This document shows positions 17,006 to 26,144 of a stretch of DNA of 64,000 nucleotides, piece after piece. Under the pieces are notes generated by a model. It saw only the letters and a program-made list of their open reading frames with translations, searched no databases and was not told the DNA's origin. The number at the start of each line of letters is the position of its first letter. Position 1 is the stretch's first letter. Position numbers and translations under genes: made by a program. Source of the DNA: Streptomyces sp. 135. GTDB lineage: Bacteria; Actinomycetota; Actinomycetes; Streptomycetales; Streptomycetaceae. The stretch covers positions 6,138,001-6,202,000 of the forward strand of contig NZ_CP075691.1 of the NCBI RefSeq assembly GCF_020026305.1, read 5' to 3'.

Positions 17006-17563
17006 GTGATCGAAGAGACCCTCCTCGAGGCCGAGGAGAAGATGGAGAAGGCCGTCGTGGTCGCCAAGGAGGACTTCGCCGCGATCCGCACCGGCCGTGC
17101 GCACCCGGCGATGTTCAACAAGATCGTGGCGGACTACTACGGCGCGCTGACGCCGATCAACCAGCTGGCCTCGTTCTCGGTGCCCGAGCCGAGGATGGCG
17201 GTGGTGACCCCGTTCGACAAGACCGCGCTGCGCAACATCGAGCAGGCGATCCGCGACTCCGACCTCGGCGTCAACCCGAGCAACGACGGCAACATCATCC
17301 GGGTGACCTTCCCCGAGCTGACGCAGGACCGCCGCAAGGAGTACATCAAGGTCGCCAAGACCAAGGCCGAGGACTCCAAGATCTCGATCCGCTCCATCCG
17401 CCGCAAGGCGAAGGAGACCATCGACAAGGCCGTCAAGGACGGCGACATCGGTGAGGACGAGGGCCGCCGCGCCGAGAAGGAGCTGGACGACACCACCGCG
17501 AAGTACGTCGCTCAGGTGGACGAGCTGCTCAAGCACAAGGAAGCCGAGCTGCTCGAAGTCTGA
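17006..17563 (+). CDS. frr: ribosome recycling factor
   Basis: 185 residues from GTG 17006 (MIEETLLEAEEKMEKAV). AGGAG at 16995-16999 gives good spacing; a GTG one codon upstream is also possible. Signature stretches are IRTGRAHPAMFNKI, PINQLASFSVPEPR and ELDDTTAKYVAQVDELL. It splits post-termination ribosomes together with EF-G. It follows pyrH after 171 bp containing a weak inverted repeat (CTCAAGGG 16870-16877, CCCTTGAG 16893-16900). Confidence 0.96.
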   Translation: MIEETLLEAEEKMEKAVVVAKEDFAAIRTGRAHPAMFNKIVADYYGALTPINQLASFSVPEPRMAVVTPFDKTALRNIEQAIRDSDLGVNPSNDGNIIRVTFPELTQDRRKEYIKVAKTKAEDSKISIRSIRRKAKETIDKAVKDGDIGEDEGRRAEKELDDTTAKYVAQVDELLKHKEAELLEV

Positions 17564-17595
17564 GGCTCGAGTCCGAGGAATCAGGAAACCGATCC

Positions 17596-18705
17596 GTGAA
17601 CGACTCTTCCTGGGGGGCGCCGCCCAGAGCCGGGTATTGGGGGCCGCCCGACCAGGGACCTGGTCAGGGGGCGCCCCCGGCAGGTCCCGCGTACGATGCG
17701 CAGGACGCGCTGCTTCCGTCCGTGACGCAGCCGATGCCCATCGTGCCCGACGCACCGGTGAGCGGCTCTGACCAGGACGACCGGGGGGCCACTCGGATGG
17801 GCGGCCCCCTGTTCCGTGACGAGCCCTCGCAGGAGCCCATGCCCAGCGCACCACAGCCCGCCCCGGCAGCGCCGCAGCCCGCGCCGAAGAAGAGCGCGGG
17901 CCGCGATCTCGGTGCGGCCATAGGAGTCGGTGTGGGTCTCGGCGCGGTGATCATCGCGTCGCTGTTCATCGTGAAGGCCGCCTTCATCGGCGTGATAGCG
18001 GTCGCCGTGGTGGTCGGCCTTTGGGAGCTCACCTCCCGCCTGGAGGAGCGCAAGGCCATCAAGGCGCCGCTGGTGCCGCTCGCGGTGGGCGGCGCGGCGA
18101 TGGTCGTCGCCGGCTACGTCCGGGGCCCCGAGGGTGCCTGGGTGGCGATGGCGCTCACCGCGCTCGCCGTCCTGGTCTGGCGCATGACCGAGCCTCCCGA
18201 GGGCTATCTGAAGGACGTCACGGCGGGGGTCTTCGCGGCCTTCTACGTCCCGTTCCTCGCCACGTTCGTGGCGCTGATGCTCACCGCGGACGACGGACCG
18301 CAGCGGGTGCTCACCTTCCTGCTCCTGACCGTGGTCAGCGACACCGGGGCGTACGCGGTCGGCTGGCGCTTCGGCAAGCACAAGCTGGCGCCGCGCATCA
18401 GCCCCGGCAAGACCCGCGAGGGCCTGCTCGGTGCGATCACGTTCGCGATGGCGGCGGGCGCGCTGTGCATGGAGTTCCTGATCGACGGCGGGACGTGGTG
18501 GCAGGGGCTGCTCATCGGCCTCGCGGTCGCGGCGAGCGCCACGCTCGGCGATCTCGGCGAGTCGATGATCAAGCGGGACCTCGGCATCAAGGACATGGGC
18601 ACGCTGCTGCCGGGGCACGGCGGCATCATGGACCGCCTGGATTCACTGCTGCCGACGGCGCCGGTCGTCTGGCTCCTGCTGGTGATCTTCGTCGGGTCCG
18701 GCTGA
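17596..18705 (+). CDS. cdsA: phosphatidate cytidylyltransferase (CDP-diacylglycerol synthase)
   Basis: 369 residues. A Pro/Gln-rich soluble N-terminus of about 100 residues precedes a multi-pass membrane domain. The CDP-DAG synthase signature is complete: SMIKRDLGIKDMGTLLPGHG then GIMDRLD. The enzyme joins phosphatidate and CTP, feeding phospholipid synthesis. GTG 17596 follows frr by 32 bp and the genes are likely one operon. The long N-terminal extension is usual in Streptomyces; a shorter start cannot be excluded. Confidence 0.94.
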   Translation: MNDSSWGAPPRAGYWGPPDQGPGQGAPPAGPAYDAQDALLPSVTQPMPIVPDAPVSGSDQDDRGATRMGGPLFRDEPSQEPMPSAPQPAPAAPQPAPKKSAGRDLGAAIGVGVGLGAVIIASLFIVKAAFIGVIAVAVVVGLWELTSRLEERKAIKAPLVPLAVGGAAMVVAGYVRGPEGAWVAMALTALAVLVWRMTEPPEGYLKDVTAGVFAAFYVPFLATFVALMLTADDGPQRVLTFLLLTVVSDTGAYAVGWRFGKHKLAPRISPGKTREGLLGAITFAMAAGALCMEFLIDGGTWWQGLLIGLAVAASATLGDLGESMIKRDLGIKDMGTLLPGHGGIMDRLDSLLPTAPVVWLLLVIFVGSG

Positions 18706-18801
18706 CCTCTACCTGGTCTGACCTGCGTGAATGTGCGTGAGGGGTCCGTTGTCCACAGGGCGGCGGGCCCCTCGTCGTATGTCTGCGACACTGGATGGAC
18801 C

Positions 18802-19908
18802 ATGCCTGTACCCGGAGAACTCACCTTCGTCGCGCCCCGCGGAGCCAAGAAGCCCCCGCGGCACCTCGCCGACCTCACGCCCGCCGAGCGCAAGGAGGCC
18901 GTCGCCGCCATCGGCGAGAAGCCGTTCCGCGCCAAGCAGCTCTCGCAGCACTACTTCGCGCGGTACGCCCACGACCCGGCCGAGTGGACCGACATCCCCG
19001 CCGGCGCGCGCGACAAGCTCCGTGAGGCTCTGCTGCCCGACCTGATGTCCGTGGTGCGGCACATCAGCTGTGACGACGACACCACCCGCAAGACGCTCTG
19101 GCGGCTCTTCGACGGGACGCTGGTGGAGTCGGTGCTCATGCGCTACCCCGACCGGGTCACGATGTGCATCAGCTCCCAGGCCGGATGCGGCATGAACTGC
19201 CCGTTCTGCGCCACCGGCCAGGCCGGTCTCGACCGGAACCTGTCGACGGGCGAGATCGTGCACCAGATCGTCGACGGCATGCGCGCGCTGCGCGACGGCG
19301 AGATCCCCGGCGGGCCCGCCCGGCTGTCCAACATCGTCTTCATGGGCATGGGCGAGCCGCTGGCCAACTACAACCGTGTGACCGGTGCCATCCGCCGCCT
19401 CACCGACCCCGAGCCGGACGGCCTCGGGCTCTCGCAGCGCGGGATCACGGTGTCGACGGTGGGGCTCGTCCCCGCCATCCACCGGTTCTCCGACGAGGGC
19501 TTCAAGTGCCGTCTCGCGATCTCGCTGCACGCCCCGGACGACGACCTGCGCGACACCCTCGTGCCGGTCAACACCAAGTGGAAGGTGCGGGAGGTGCTCG
19601 ACGCCGGCTGGGAGTACGCGGCCAAGTCGGGGCGTCGCCTCTCCATCGAGTACGCGCTGATCCGCGACATCAACGACCACGCGTGGCGCGGTGACCGCCT
19701 CGGCCGGCTGCTCAAGGGCAAGCCGGTGCACGTGAACCTGATCCCGCTGAACCCCACGCCGGGCTCGAAGTGGACGGCCTCGCGGCCCGAGGACGAGAAG
19801 GCGTTCGTGGAGGCCATCGCCGCCCATGGCGTGCCGGTCACGATCCGGGACACCCGGGGCCAGGAGATCGACGGGGCGTGCGGTCAGCTCGCCGCGGCCG
19901 AGAGGTAG
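18802..19908 (+). CDS. rlmN: 23S rRNA (adenine-2503-C2)-methyltransferase
   Basis: 368 residues from ATG 18802. The radical-SAM cluster motif CxxxCxxC reads CGMNCPFC. Other family stretches are NIVFMGMGEPLANYN, STVGLVPAI and VNLIPLNPTPGSKW, and the second catalytic Cys is in EIDGACGQL. It methylates A2503 of 23S rRNA and, in some bacteria, A37 of tRNA. The gene ends just before the TPP riboswitch. Confidence 0.96.
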   Translation: MPVPGELTFVAPRGAKKPPRHLADLTPAERKEAVAAIGEKPFRAKQLSQHYFARYAHDPAEWTDIPAGARDKLREALLPDLMSVVRHISCDDDTTRKTLWRLFDGTLVESVLMRYPDRVTMCISSQAGCGMNCPFCATGQAGLDRNLSTGEIVHQIVDGMRALRDGEIPGGPARLSNIVFMGMGEPLANYNRVTGAIRRLTDPEPDGLGLSQRGITVSTVGLVPAIHRFSDEGFKCRLAISLHAPDDDLRDTLVPVNTKWKVREVLDAGWEYAAKSGRRLSIEYALIRDINDHAWRGDRLGRLLKGKPVHVNLIPLNPTPGSKWTASRPEDEKAFVEAIAAHGVPVTIRDTRGQEIDGACGQLAAAER

Positions 19909-19934
19909 TCTGGCCGTCGTACACACATCTGCAT

Positions 19935-20040
19935 ATTCCGACAGGGGAGCGCCACAGCGCTGAGAGTGCGGCACCTTGGACAGGTGGGCCGCAGACCCTC
20001 TGAACCTCGCCCAGGTCATTCTGGGTAGGAAGTTCGGGCA
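19935..20040 (+). ncRNA. TPP (THI-element) riboswitch
   Basis: The conserved thi-box parts occur in order: CAGGGGAGC, GCTGAGAG at 19959-19966, ACCCTCTGAACCT at 19995-20007, and CTGGGTAGGAAGTTCGGG ending near 20038. GTGCGGCACC and its partner GGTGGGCCGCA make the variable P3 stem. It precedes a thiamine-type ABC importer, so TPP binding should lower importer expression. A GC hairpin at 20058-20090 and the AGGAGG at 20113-20118 are the likely expression platform. Confidence 0.93.
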
Positions 20041-20057
20041 CCACTCAAGCTGTTGCG

Positions 20058-20090
20058 CCCTGCCCGCGGCCATCCGGTCGGCGGGCAGGG
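20058..20090 (+). promoter_or_regulatory. hairpin in riboswitch expression platform
   Basis: CCCTGCCCGC (20058-20067) pairs perfectly with GCGGGCAGGG (20081-20090) around 13 nt. It sits between the TPP aptamer and the thiB ribosome site, followed by a CT-rich stretch, so it may act as the terminator arm. Confidence 0.6.
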
Positions 20091-20126
20091 CCGCGTCTCT
20101 TCCTGGACACCCAGGAGGACAACTCA

Positions 20127-21206
20127 GTGAGCACCAAGAAGATCACCTCCGTCGCCATCGCGGTGGGCCTCGGGCTCGTCGCCGTCTCGGCGTGCGGCTC
20201 CGGCGACGACGCCTCGAAGGCGGACTCCAAGTCCGTCACGCTCGTCAGCCATGACTCCTTCAACGTCTCCAAGGACGTACTGAAGGAATTCGAGAAGCGG
20301 TCCGGGTACCAGGTCAAGGTCCTCAAGGACGGGGACGCGGGCGCCGCCGTGAACAAGGCGATCCTCTCCAAGGACAACCCGCAGGGCGACGTCTTCTTCG
20401 GAGTCGACAACACCCTGCTGTCACGGGCGCTCGACAACGGCCTCTTCCAGTCGTACGAGGCCAAGGGCTCGGACGAGATCAAGCCGGAGTACCGCGTCGA
20501 CCAGGGCAAGCACCGCGTGACGCCCGTGGACAGCGGTGACATCTGCGTCAACTACGACAAGAAGTACTTCGCCGACAAGAAGCTGGCGCCGCCGAAATCC
20601 TTCGAGGATCTGGCCGAGCCCGCGTACAAGAACCTGCTGGTCACCGAGAACGCCTCGACCTCGTCGCCCGGTCTCGGCTTCCTGCTCGGCACCGCCGCGA
20701 AGTACGGCGACAAGGGCTGGGAGGGCTACTGGAAGAAGCTCAAGGCCAACGGCGTCAAGGTCGTCGACGGCTGGGAGCAGGCGTACAACGAGGAGTTCTC
20801 CGGGTCCGCGGGCGGCAAGAAGGCCAAGGGCGACCGGCCGCTCGTCGTCTCCTACGCCTCTTCGCCGCCCGTGGAGGTGCTCTACGGCAAGCCGCGGCCC
20901 AAGGAGGCGCCGACCGGCGTCGCGACCGGCACGTGCTTCCGCCAGGTCGAGTACGCGGGCCTGCTCAGCAACGCCGAGAACGCCAAGGGCGGCAAGGCGC
21001 TCCTGGACTTCCTGGCGGGCGAGGAGTTCCAGGCGGACATGCCGCTGAACATGTTCGTGAACCCGGTGCGGGAGGGCGTCGAGCTGCCCGAGCTGTTCAC
21101 GAAGCACGGTGTGACGGTCGACGAGCCGCAGACCATGGACCCGAAGAAGATCGCCGACAACCGCGAGCCGTGGATCAAGTCGTGGACCTCGCTCGTACTG
21201 AAGTAA
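20127..21206 (+). CDS. thiB: thiamine ABC transporter substrate-binding lipoprotein
   Basis: 359 residues from GTG 20127 with AGGAGG at 20113-20118. A lipoprotein signal ends in the lipobox VSAC at about residue 23. The rest is a periplasmic-binding-protein fold of the ThiB type (VTLVSHDSFNVSKDVLKEFE, GDVFFGVDNTLLSRAL). With the TPP riboswitch upstream and ThiP/ThiQ-like genes downstream, thiamine, TPP or a precursor is the likely ligand. The next gene overlaps its end by 25 bp. Confidence 0.92.
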   Translation: MSTKKITSVAIAVGLGLVAVSACGSGDDASKADSKSVTLVSHDSFNVSKDVLKEFEKRSGYQVKVLKDGDAGAAVNKAILSKDNPQGDVFFGVDNTLLSRALDNGLFQSYEAKGSDEIKPEYRVDQGKHRVTPVDSGDICVNYDKKYFADKKLAPPKSFEDLAEPAYKNLLVTENASTSSPGLGFLLGTAAKYGDKGWEGYWKKLKANGVKVVDGWEQAYNEEFSGSAGGKKAKGDRPLVVSYASSPPVEVLYGKPRPKEAPTGVATGTCFRQVEYAGLLSNAENAKGGKALLDFLAGEEFQADMPLNMFVNPVREGVELPELFTKHGVTVDEPQTMDPKKIADNREPWIKSWTSLVLK

Positions 21207-22870
21207 AGGCCCGTCCCCCCAGGGGATTCGGCCGCGGGAGCGCGGCGCGGCTCGGTCTGATGGCCGTGCCCGTCGCGTTCTTCGCGCTCTTCTTCGCCTA
21301 TCCGGTCACGGCGATCGTCGCGCGCGGACTGCATGTGGACGGCGGCTGGCGGTTCGGGCGGATCGTGGACGTGCTCGGGCAGTCCGACATCCGGCACGTC
21401 CTGTGGTTCACCACCTGGCAGGCGCTCGCGTCGACCGCGCTCACGCTGCTGATCGCGCTCCCCGGCGCGTATGTCTTCGCGCGCTTCGACTTCCCGGGCA
21501 AGCAGGTGCTGCGGGCCGTCGTCACCGTGCCGTTCGTGCTGCCCACCGTCGTGGTCGGCACGGCGTTCCTCGCGCTGATCGGGCGGGGCGGGCTCTTCGA
21601 CGAGCTGTGGGGTGTGCGGCTCGACACCACCGTGTGGGCGATCCTGCTCGCGCACGTGTTCTTCAACTACGCGGTCGTCGTCCGCACCGTCGGCGGGCTC
21701 TGGTCACAGCTCGACCCGCGCCAGGAGGAGGCCGCGCGGATGCTCGGCGCCTCGCGCTGGAGGGCCTGGCGGACGGTGACGCTGCCCGCGCTCGGGCCGG
21801 CCGTCGCGGCCGCCGCCCTCATGGTCTTCCTCTTCACCTTCACCTCCTTCGGCATCGTCCAGATCCTCGGCGGACCCGCGTACTCCACCCTTGAGGTGGA
21901 GATCTACCGGCAGACCGCGCAGCTGCTCGACCTGCCCACGGCCGCCGTCCTGACCGTCGTGCAGTTCGCGGCGGTCGGGCTCATCCTCGCGATCCATGCC
22001 TGGACCGTGCGGCGGCGCGAGAGCGTGCTGAAGCTGGTCGACGCCTCGGCCGTGGCCCGCCGCCCGCGCGGCGCGGGGCAGTGGACGCTGCTCGGCCTGG
22101 TCATGGCCACGGTCGCCGGGCTGATACTGCTGCCGCTCGGCGTGCTGGTCCAGCGCTCCCTCGACGCTCCCGGCGGCCATGGATTCGCGTACTACCGGGA
22201 GCTGACCTCGGCGGAGGGCGGTGCCTTCCTCGTGCCGCCGATCGAGGCGGTGTGGAATTCGCTCCAGTACGCGGTGGTGGCCACCGGCATCGCGGTCGTC
22301 ATCGGCGGGCTGGCGGCGGCCGCGCTCACGCGGAGAGCCGGTCGTCTCGTACGCGGATTCGACGCGCTGCTCATGCTGCCGCTCGGGGTATCGGCGGTGA
22401 CCGTCGGCTTCGGGTTCCTGATCGCGCTGGACGAGCCGCCCCTTGATCTGCGGGCCACCTGGATCCTGGTGCCGCTCGCCCAGGCCCTGGTCGGCGTGCC
22501 GTTCGTCGTACGCACCATGCTGCCCGTCCTGCGCGCGGTGGACGGACGGCTCCGGGAGGCGGCGGCCGTGCTCGGGGCGTCGCCGCTGCGGGCCTGGCGG
22601 GAGGTGGACCTGCCGATGGTGCGGCGGGCGCTGCTGATCGCCGCCGGGTTCGCCTTCTCTGTGTCGCTCGGCGAGTTCGGGGCGACCGTCTTCATCGCGC
22701 GGCCCGACAACCCGACCCTGCCGGTGGCCGTGGCGCGGCTGCTCGGGCGGGCCGGGGACCTCAACTACGGCCAGGCGATGGCCCTTTCGACCATCCTGAT
22801 GGTGGTGTGCGCGGTGTCGCTGCTGCTGCTGGAACGCATCCGTACCGACCGCACTTCGGGGGAGTTCTGA
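21182..22870 (+). CDS. thiP: thiamine-type ABC transporter permease (two fused permease halves)
   Basis: 562 residues from GTG 21182, which overlaps thiB. There are about twelve membrane segments in two halves, each with the EAA loop that contacts the ATPase: EEAARMLGASRWRAWRTVTL in the first and EAAAVLGASPLRAWREVDLP in the second. Such double permeases are typical of ThiP and of iron(III) importers. The riboswitch upstream favours thiamine. The stop overlaps the next ATG (TGATG). Confidence 0.92.
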   Translation: MDLARTEVKARPPRGFGRGSAARLGLMAVPVAFFALFFAYPVTAIVARGLHVDGGWRFGRIVDVLGQSDIRHVLWFTTWQALASTALTLLIALPGAYVFARFDFPGKQVLRAVVTVPFVLPTVVVGTAFLALIGRGGLFDELWGVRLDTTVWAILLAHVFFNYAVVVRTVGGLWSQLDPRQEEAARMLGASRWRAWRTVTLPALGPAVAAAALMVFLFTFTSFGIVQILGGPAYSTLEVEIYRQTAQLLDLPTAAVLTVVQFAAVGLILAIHAWTVRRRESVLKLVDASAVARRPRGAGQWTLLGLVMATVAGLILLPLGVLVQRSLDAPGGHGFAYYRELTSAEGGAFLVPPIEAVWNSLQYAVVATGIAVVIGGLAAAALTRRAGRLVRGFDALLMLPLGVSAVTVGFGFLIALDEPPLDLRATWILVPLAQALVGVPFVVRTMLPVLRAVDGRLREAAAVLGASPLRAWREVDLPMVRRALLIAAGFAFSVSLGEFGATVFIARPDNPTLPVAVARLLGRAGDLNYGQAMALSTILMVVCAVSLLLLERIRTDRTSGEF

Positions 22871-23949
22871 TGACGACCGCCTTGCTGAGCCTGCGTGAGG
22901 CGACGGTCCGGTTCGGGGCGCGGGCCGTGCTCGACGCCGTGGACCTGGAGGTCGCCGAGCACGAGATCGTCTGCGTGCTCGGGCCGAGCGGCAGCGGCAA
23001 GTCGACGCTGCTGCGGGCGGTCGCCGGGCTCCAGTCGCTCGACGCGGGGCGCATCGAGCTCGGCGGGCGTGACCAGCGCGGGGTGCCCGCGCACAAGCGG
23101 GGCGTCGGCCTGATGTTCCAGGACCACCAGCTCTTCCCGCAGCGCGACGTGGCGGGCAACGTCGCCTTCGGGCTGCGCATGCGGGGCGCCTCGCGCGGCG
23201 AACAGGCCGACCGCGTCGCCGAGTTGCTCGAACTCGTCGGCCTGCCGAAGGCGCAGCGGCGCGCGGTCGCCTCGCTCTCCGGCGGCGAGCAGCAGCGGGT
23301 CGCCCTCGCGCGCGCACTCGCGCCCCGCCCCCGGCTGCTGATGCTCGACGAGCCGCTGGGTCAGCTCGACCGCTCCCTGCGCGAACGCCTCGTCGTCGAA
23401 CTGCGGGAACTCTTCGACGAGTTGGGCACGACCGTGCTCGCCGTCACGCACGACCAGGGTGAGGCCTTCGCGCTAGCCGACCGGGTCGTCGTGATGCGGG
23501 AGGGGCGGATCGCCCAGTCCGGCACGCCCCTCGAGGTGTGGCAGCGCCCGGTGGACGAGTTCGTCGCGCGGTTCCTCGGCTTCGAGAACGTGCTCCCGGC
23601 GACGGTCACCGGCGAGACGGCCGACACGGCATGGGGCAAGGTCCCCGTGCCGAAGGGCGCCCCCGCCGGGCGCTGCGAGATCCTGGTGCGGCCGGCCGGG
23701 GTGCGCCTCGTCCCCGTCGAGCAGGGGCTGCCCTGCGCCGTGACGGCACGGACCTTCCGCGGCACCCATGTCGCGGTGCGCCTCCAGCCGGCGGAAGGAC
23801 CGCGCCTGGAGGCGGCGTGCGCGCTGCGGGAGGCGCCGGAGGTGGGCGAGAGGGTGGGGGTCGCCTTCGACGCCGGGGATGTGGTGGTTCTCGGGGGCGC
23901 GGGGGCCTTGCCGGCGGCGGGGGTGTCCGGGGGGCGGAAGTCGCTGTAG
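22870..23949 (+). CDS. thiQ: thiamine-type ABC transporter ATP-binding protein
   Basis: 359 residues. Walker A GPSGSGKST, signature LSGGEQQRVALARAL, Walker B LLMLDEPLG and switch His in VTHDQGEA are all intact. A C-terminal TOBE-like region of about 110 residues follows, longer than in E. coli ThiQ. It powers import by the preceding permease and is translationally coupled to it. Confidence 0.92.
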   Translation: MTTALLSLREATVRFGARAVLDAVDLEVAEHEIVCVLGPSGSGKSTLLRAVAGLQSLDAGRIELGGRDQRGVPAHKRGVGLMFQDHQLFPQRDVAGNVAFGLRMRGASRGEQADRVAELLELVGLPKAQRRAVASLSGGEQQRVALARALAPRPRLLMLDEPLGQLDRSLRERLVVELRELFDELGTTVLAVTHDQGEAFALADRVVVMREGRIAQSGTPLEVWQRPVDEFVARFLGFENVLPATVTGETADTAWGKVPVPKGAPAGRCEILVRPAGVRLVPVEQGLPCAVTARTFRGTHVAVRLQPAEGPRLEAACALREAPEVGERVGVAFDAGDVVVLGGAGALPAAGVSGGRKSL

Positions 23950-24039
23950 CGCGCGCTCAAGGAGAGGGGGAGGTCCTGGGGGAGCGGGAGCTGCTCGACT
24001 TCTGGTTGGCGCGGGCCTCCTTCGGCTGAGGAGTACGGT

Positions 24040-24780
24040 TCAGCTCCGCGCCGCCGCGGCCCTCACCAGTCCCCGTTCGTACGCGAGGATCACCGCCTGC
24101 GCCCGGTCGCGCAGCCCCATCTTGGTGAAGAGGCGGTTGATGTGCGTCTTCACGGTGTGGTCGGTGATCGTGAGGCGGTCGGCGATCTCCGCGTTCGACA
24201 GGCCCTGCGCGATGAGGACGAGCACCTCCACCTCACGGGCCGTCAGCCCGTCGACGCCGCCCGCGGGAACCGGGGGGACGGCGGCCCGCTGGCGCGTGAA
24301 CTCGGCGACGAGACGCTTGGTGATCTCTGGCGACAGCAGGGCGTTGCCCGCCGCCACGACCCGTACCGCGTGCAGCAGTTCGGGGAACGTCGCGTCCTTG
24401 AGCAGAAACCCCGAGGCCCCGGCGGTCAGCGCCTCGTACACGTACTCGTCGAGGCCGAACGTCGTCAGCATCAGCGCCTTCGTCGCGCCGCCGGACGCCG
24501 CGAGGATCTCGCGGGCCGCGTCGATGCCGTTCTTGCGCGGCATACGGATGTCGAGCAGGACCAGGTCGGGGCGGTGCTCGGCCGCGAGGCGGACGGCCTG
24601 GGCGCCGTCCTCGGCCTCGGCGACGACCTGGATGTCGTCCTGGGTGCCCAGGAGGTTCACGAAACCGGTGCGCACGACGGCCTGATCGTCCGCGACGAGG
24701 GTTCTGATCACGGCGGGGGGTCCCTTCCGCTCCGGAGCGGGTCCGTTCCTCTCCGGAGCCTGGATGTCCTTCGTCACCAC
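24040..24780 (-). CDS. NarL/LuxR-family response regulator
   Basis: 246 residues. Receiver domain with acidic pair DD at 31-32 and phospho-acceptor Asp77 in VLLDIRMP, then a LuxR-type helix-turn-helix (LTAREVEVLVLIAQGLSNAE; TVKTHINRLFTKMG). The most upstream ATG overlaps the kinase stop by 7 bp; a GTG at the VIRTLVADDQ boundary would remove a Pro-rich, partly repeated 23-residue leader and is equally plausible. It pairs with the histidine kinase upstream. Confidence 0.92.
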   Translation of the reverse strand: MVTKDIQAPERNGPAPERKGPPAVIRTLVADDQAVVRTGFVNLLGTQDDIQVVAEAEDGAQAVRLAAEHRPDLVLLDIRMPRKNGIDAAREILAASGGATKALMLTTFGLDEYVYEALTAGASGFLLKDATFPELLHAVRVVAAGNALLSPEITKRLVAEFTRQRAAVPPVPAGGVDGLTAREVEVLVLIAQGLSNAEIADRLTITDHTVKTHINRLFTKMGLRDRAQAVILAYERGLVRAAAARS

Positions 24781-26003
24781 GGCAGTTCCGCCTCCACGCG
24801 GAACCCGCCGTCGCGGCCCGCGCCCGCGGTGAGGCTGCCGCCGACCAGGGCGGCGCGCTCACGCATGCCGGTCAGGCCGTGGCCGCCAGCGCCACCGCCG
24901 TCCCGCGGCGGTCCGGGGCCGTCGTCGGTGACGCGGAGCGCCAACCGGTCCTTGCGGTAGTCGAGTTCGACGAGCGCGCGGGCGCCGGGGGCGTGCTTGC
25001 GGGCGTTCGTCAGGGACTCCTGCACGATGCGGTACGCCGACAGCTCCCACACCGCGGCCAGCGGCACCCGCTCCCCGCTGATCCGCAGCTCCGCGGCTCC
25101 GCCCACCGCGCGGTGCTGCTCGATGAGTTCGTCGAGGTGGTCGAGGGTGGGCTGCGGGGCGGTCGCGGCGGCCGCGGTGGTTCCGGTGTGCCGCGGGGCC
25201 GGGGTGCGCAGGACGCCGAGGAGCCGGCGCAGCTCGGCCAGGGACGCGCGGGCCGTTCCCGCGATCTGCTGGAAGCCGTCACGGGCCTGCGGGCTCAGCC
25301 CCGGCGTCGTGTACGTCGCGCTCTCCGCCTGCACCGCGATCATCGACACGGAGTGCGAGACGATGTCGTGCAGCTCACGGGCGATGGCCGCGCGCTCGGC
25401 CTCGGCCGCCCGCCGCCGCTCCTCGGCGATCAACTGCGCCTGCGTGTGGGCGCGTTCGCGCCGTGTCTCCTCGCGGGAGCGCACCGCGTCACCCATGCAG
25501 ACGGCGCCGAGGATCACCGCCGATAGCCCGAACGCCTCGGCGAACAGGCCGAGTGACCCGGCGTTGCCGAGCGGCGGCACGTCGGGCAGCCGGTCGTCGC
25601 GGGCCCAGCGCAGGACGTGCCACAGGTTCACCGCGAGGGCCCCGAACGCGCCGCCCGCGATCAGCAGCGCCGGGTGCAGCACGCGGTGGCGGCCGAGGAC
25701 GTAACAGCTGACGAGCCCGCTGATCATCACCGCGATCGACAGCGACGAGTCGGCGCCGAAGCTCAGCAGCCCGGCGGCCACGCTCACCAGGGCGACCGGC
25801 GGGAAGGCCCGGCGCCACATCAGCGAGGCCGTGGAGATCAGGATGGCGGCCCCGTTCGTCAGCGAGCCGGGGAACGCGCTGAGTTCGGCGACCGCCCCCA
25901 CGGTCAGGGCCGCGCCCGTGCACCACGGGTAGGCGGGGGCGGCGGCCAGGGCGCGCAGACGTCCGCGCACCGGGCGGGGCCGCCGAGGAATGGTCGTGCT
26001 CAT
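24774..26003 (-). CDS. DesK/NarX-type sensor histidine kinase (HisKA_3)
   Basis: 409 residues. The N-terminal half has about five membrane segments (for example AAILISTASLMW, PALLIAGGAFGALAVNLW). It is followed by a coiled linker rich in Arg/Glu and the HisKA_3 box with His212 in RELHDIVSHSVS. The ATPase domain shows VQESLTNARKHAPGA (N box) and DDGPG then GHGLTGMRER. It forms an operon with the response regulator. The signal sensed is unknown; no extracellular domain is evident. Confidence 0.92.
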   Translation of the reverse strand: MSTTIPRRPRPVRGRLRALAAAPAYPWCTGAALTVGAVAELSAFPGSLTNGAAILISTASLMWRRAFPPVALVSVAAGLLSFGADSSLSIAVMISGLVSCYVLGRHRVLHPALLIAGGAFGALAVNLWHVLRWARDDRLPDVPPLGNAGSLGLFAEAFGLSAVILGAVCMGDAVRSREETRRERAHTQAQLIAEERRRAAEAERAAIARELHDIVSHSVSMIAVQAESATYTTPGLSPQARDGFQQIAGTARASLAELRRLLGVLRTPAPRHTGTTAAAATAPQPTLDHLDELIEQHRAVGGAAELRISGERVPLAAVWELSAYRIVQESLTNARKHAPGARALVELDYRKDRLALRVTDDGPGPPRDGGGAGGHGLTGMRERAALVGGSLTAGAGRDGGFRVEAELPW

Positions 26004-26144
26004 GCCCCGATTCTCGCGGGGCGGCAGGGAGCGCCGCGTCGGCGCCGAGGTGGAGAACGGCGCGGGATGTCATGCCACGGGTTGATCCACGGTCCCGGAG
26101 CCTCGTGCGACGCGCCGCGCGCCGCGCGTTCCTACCGTCGGAGC

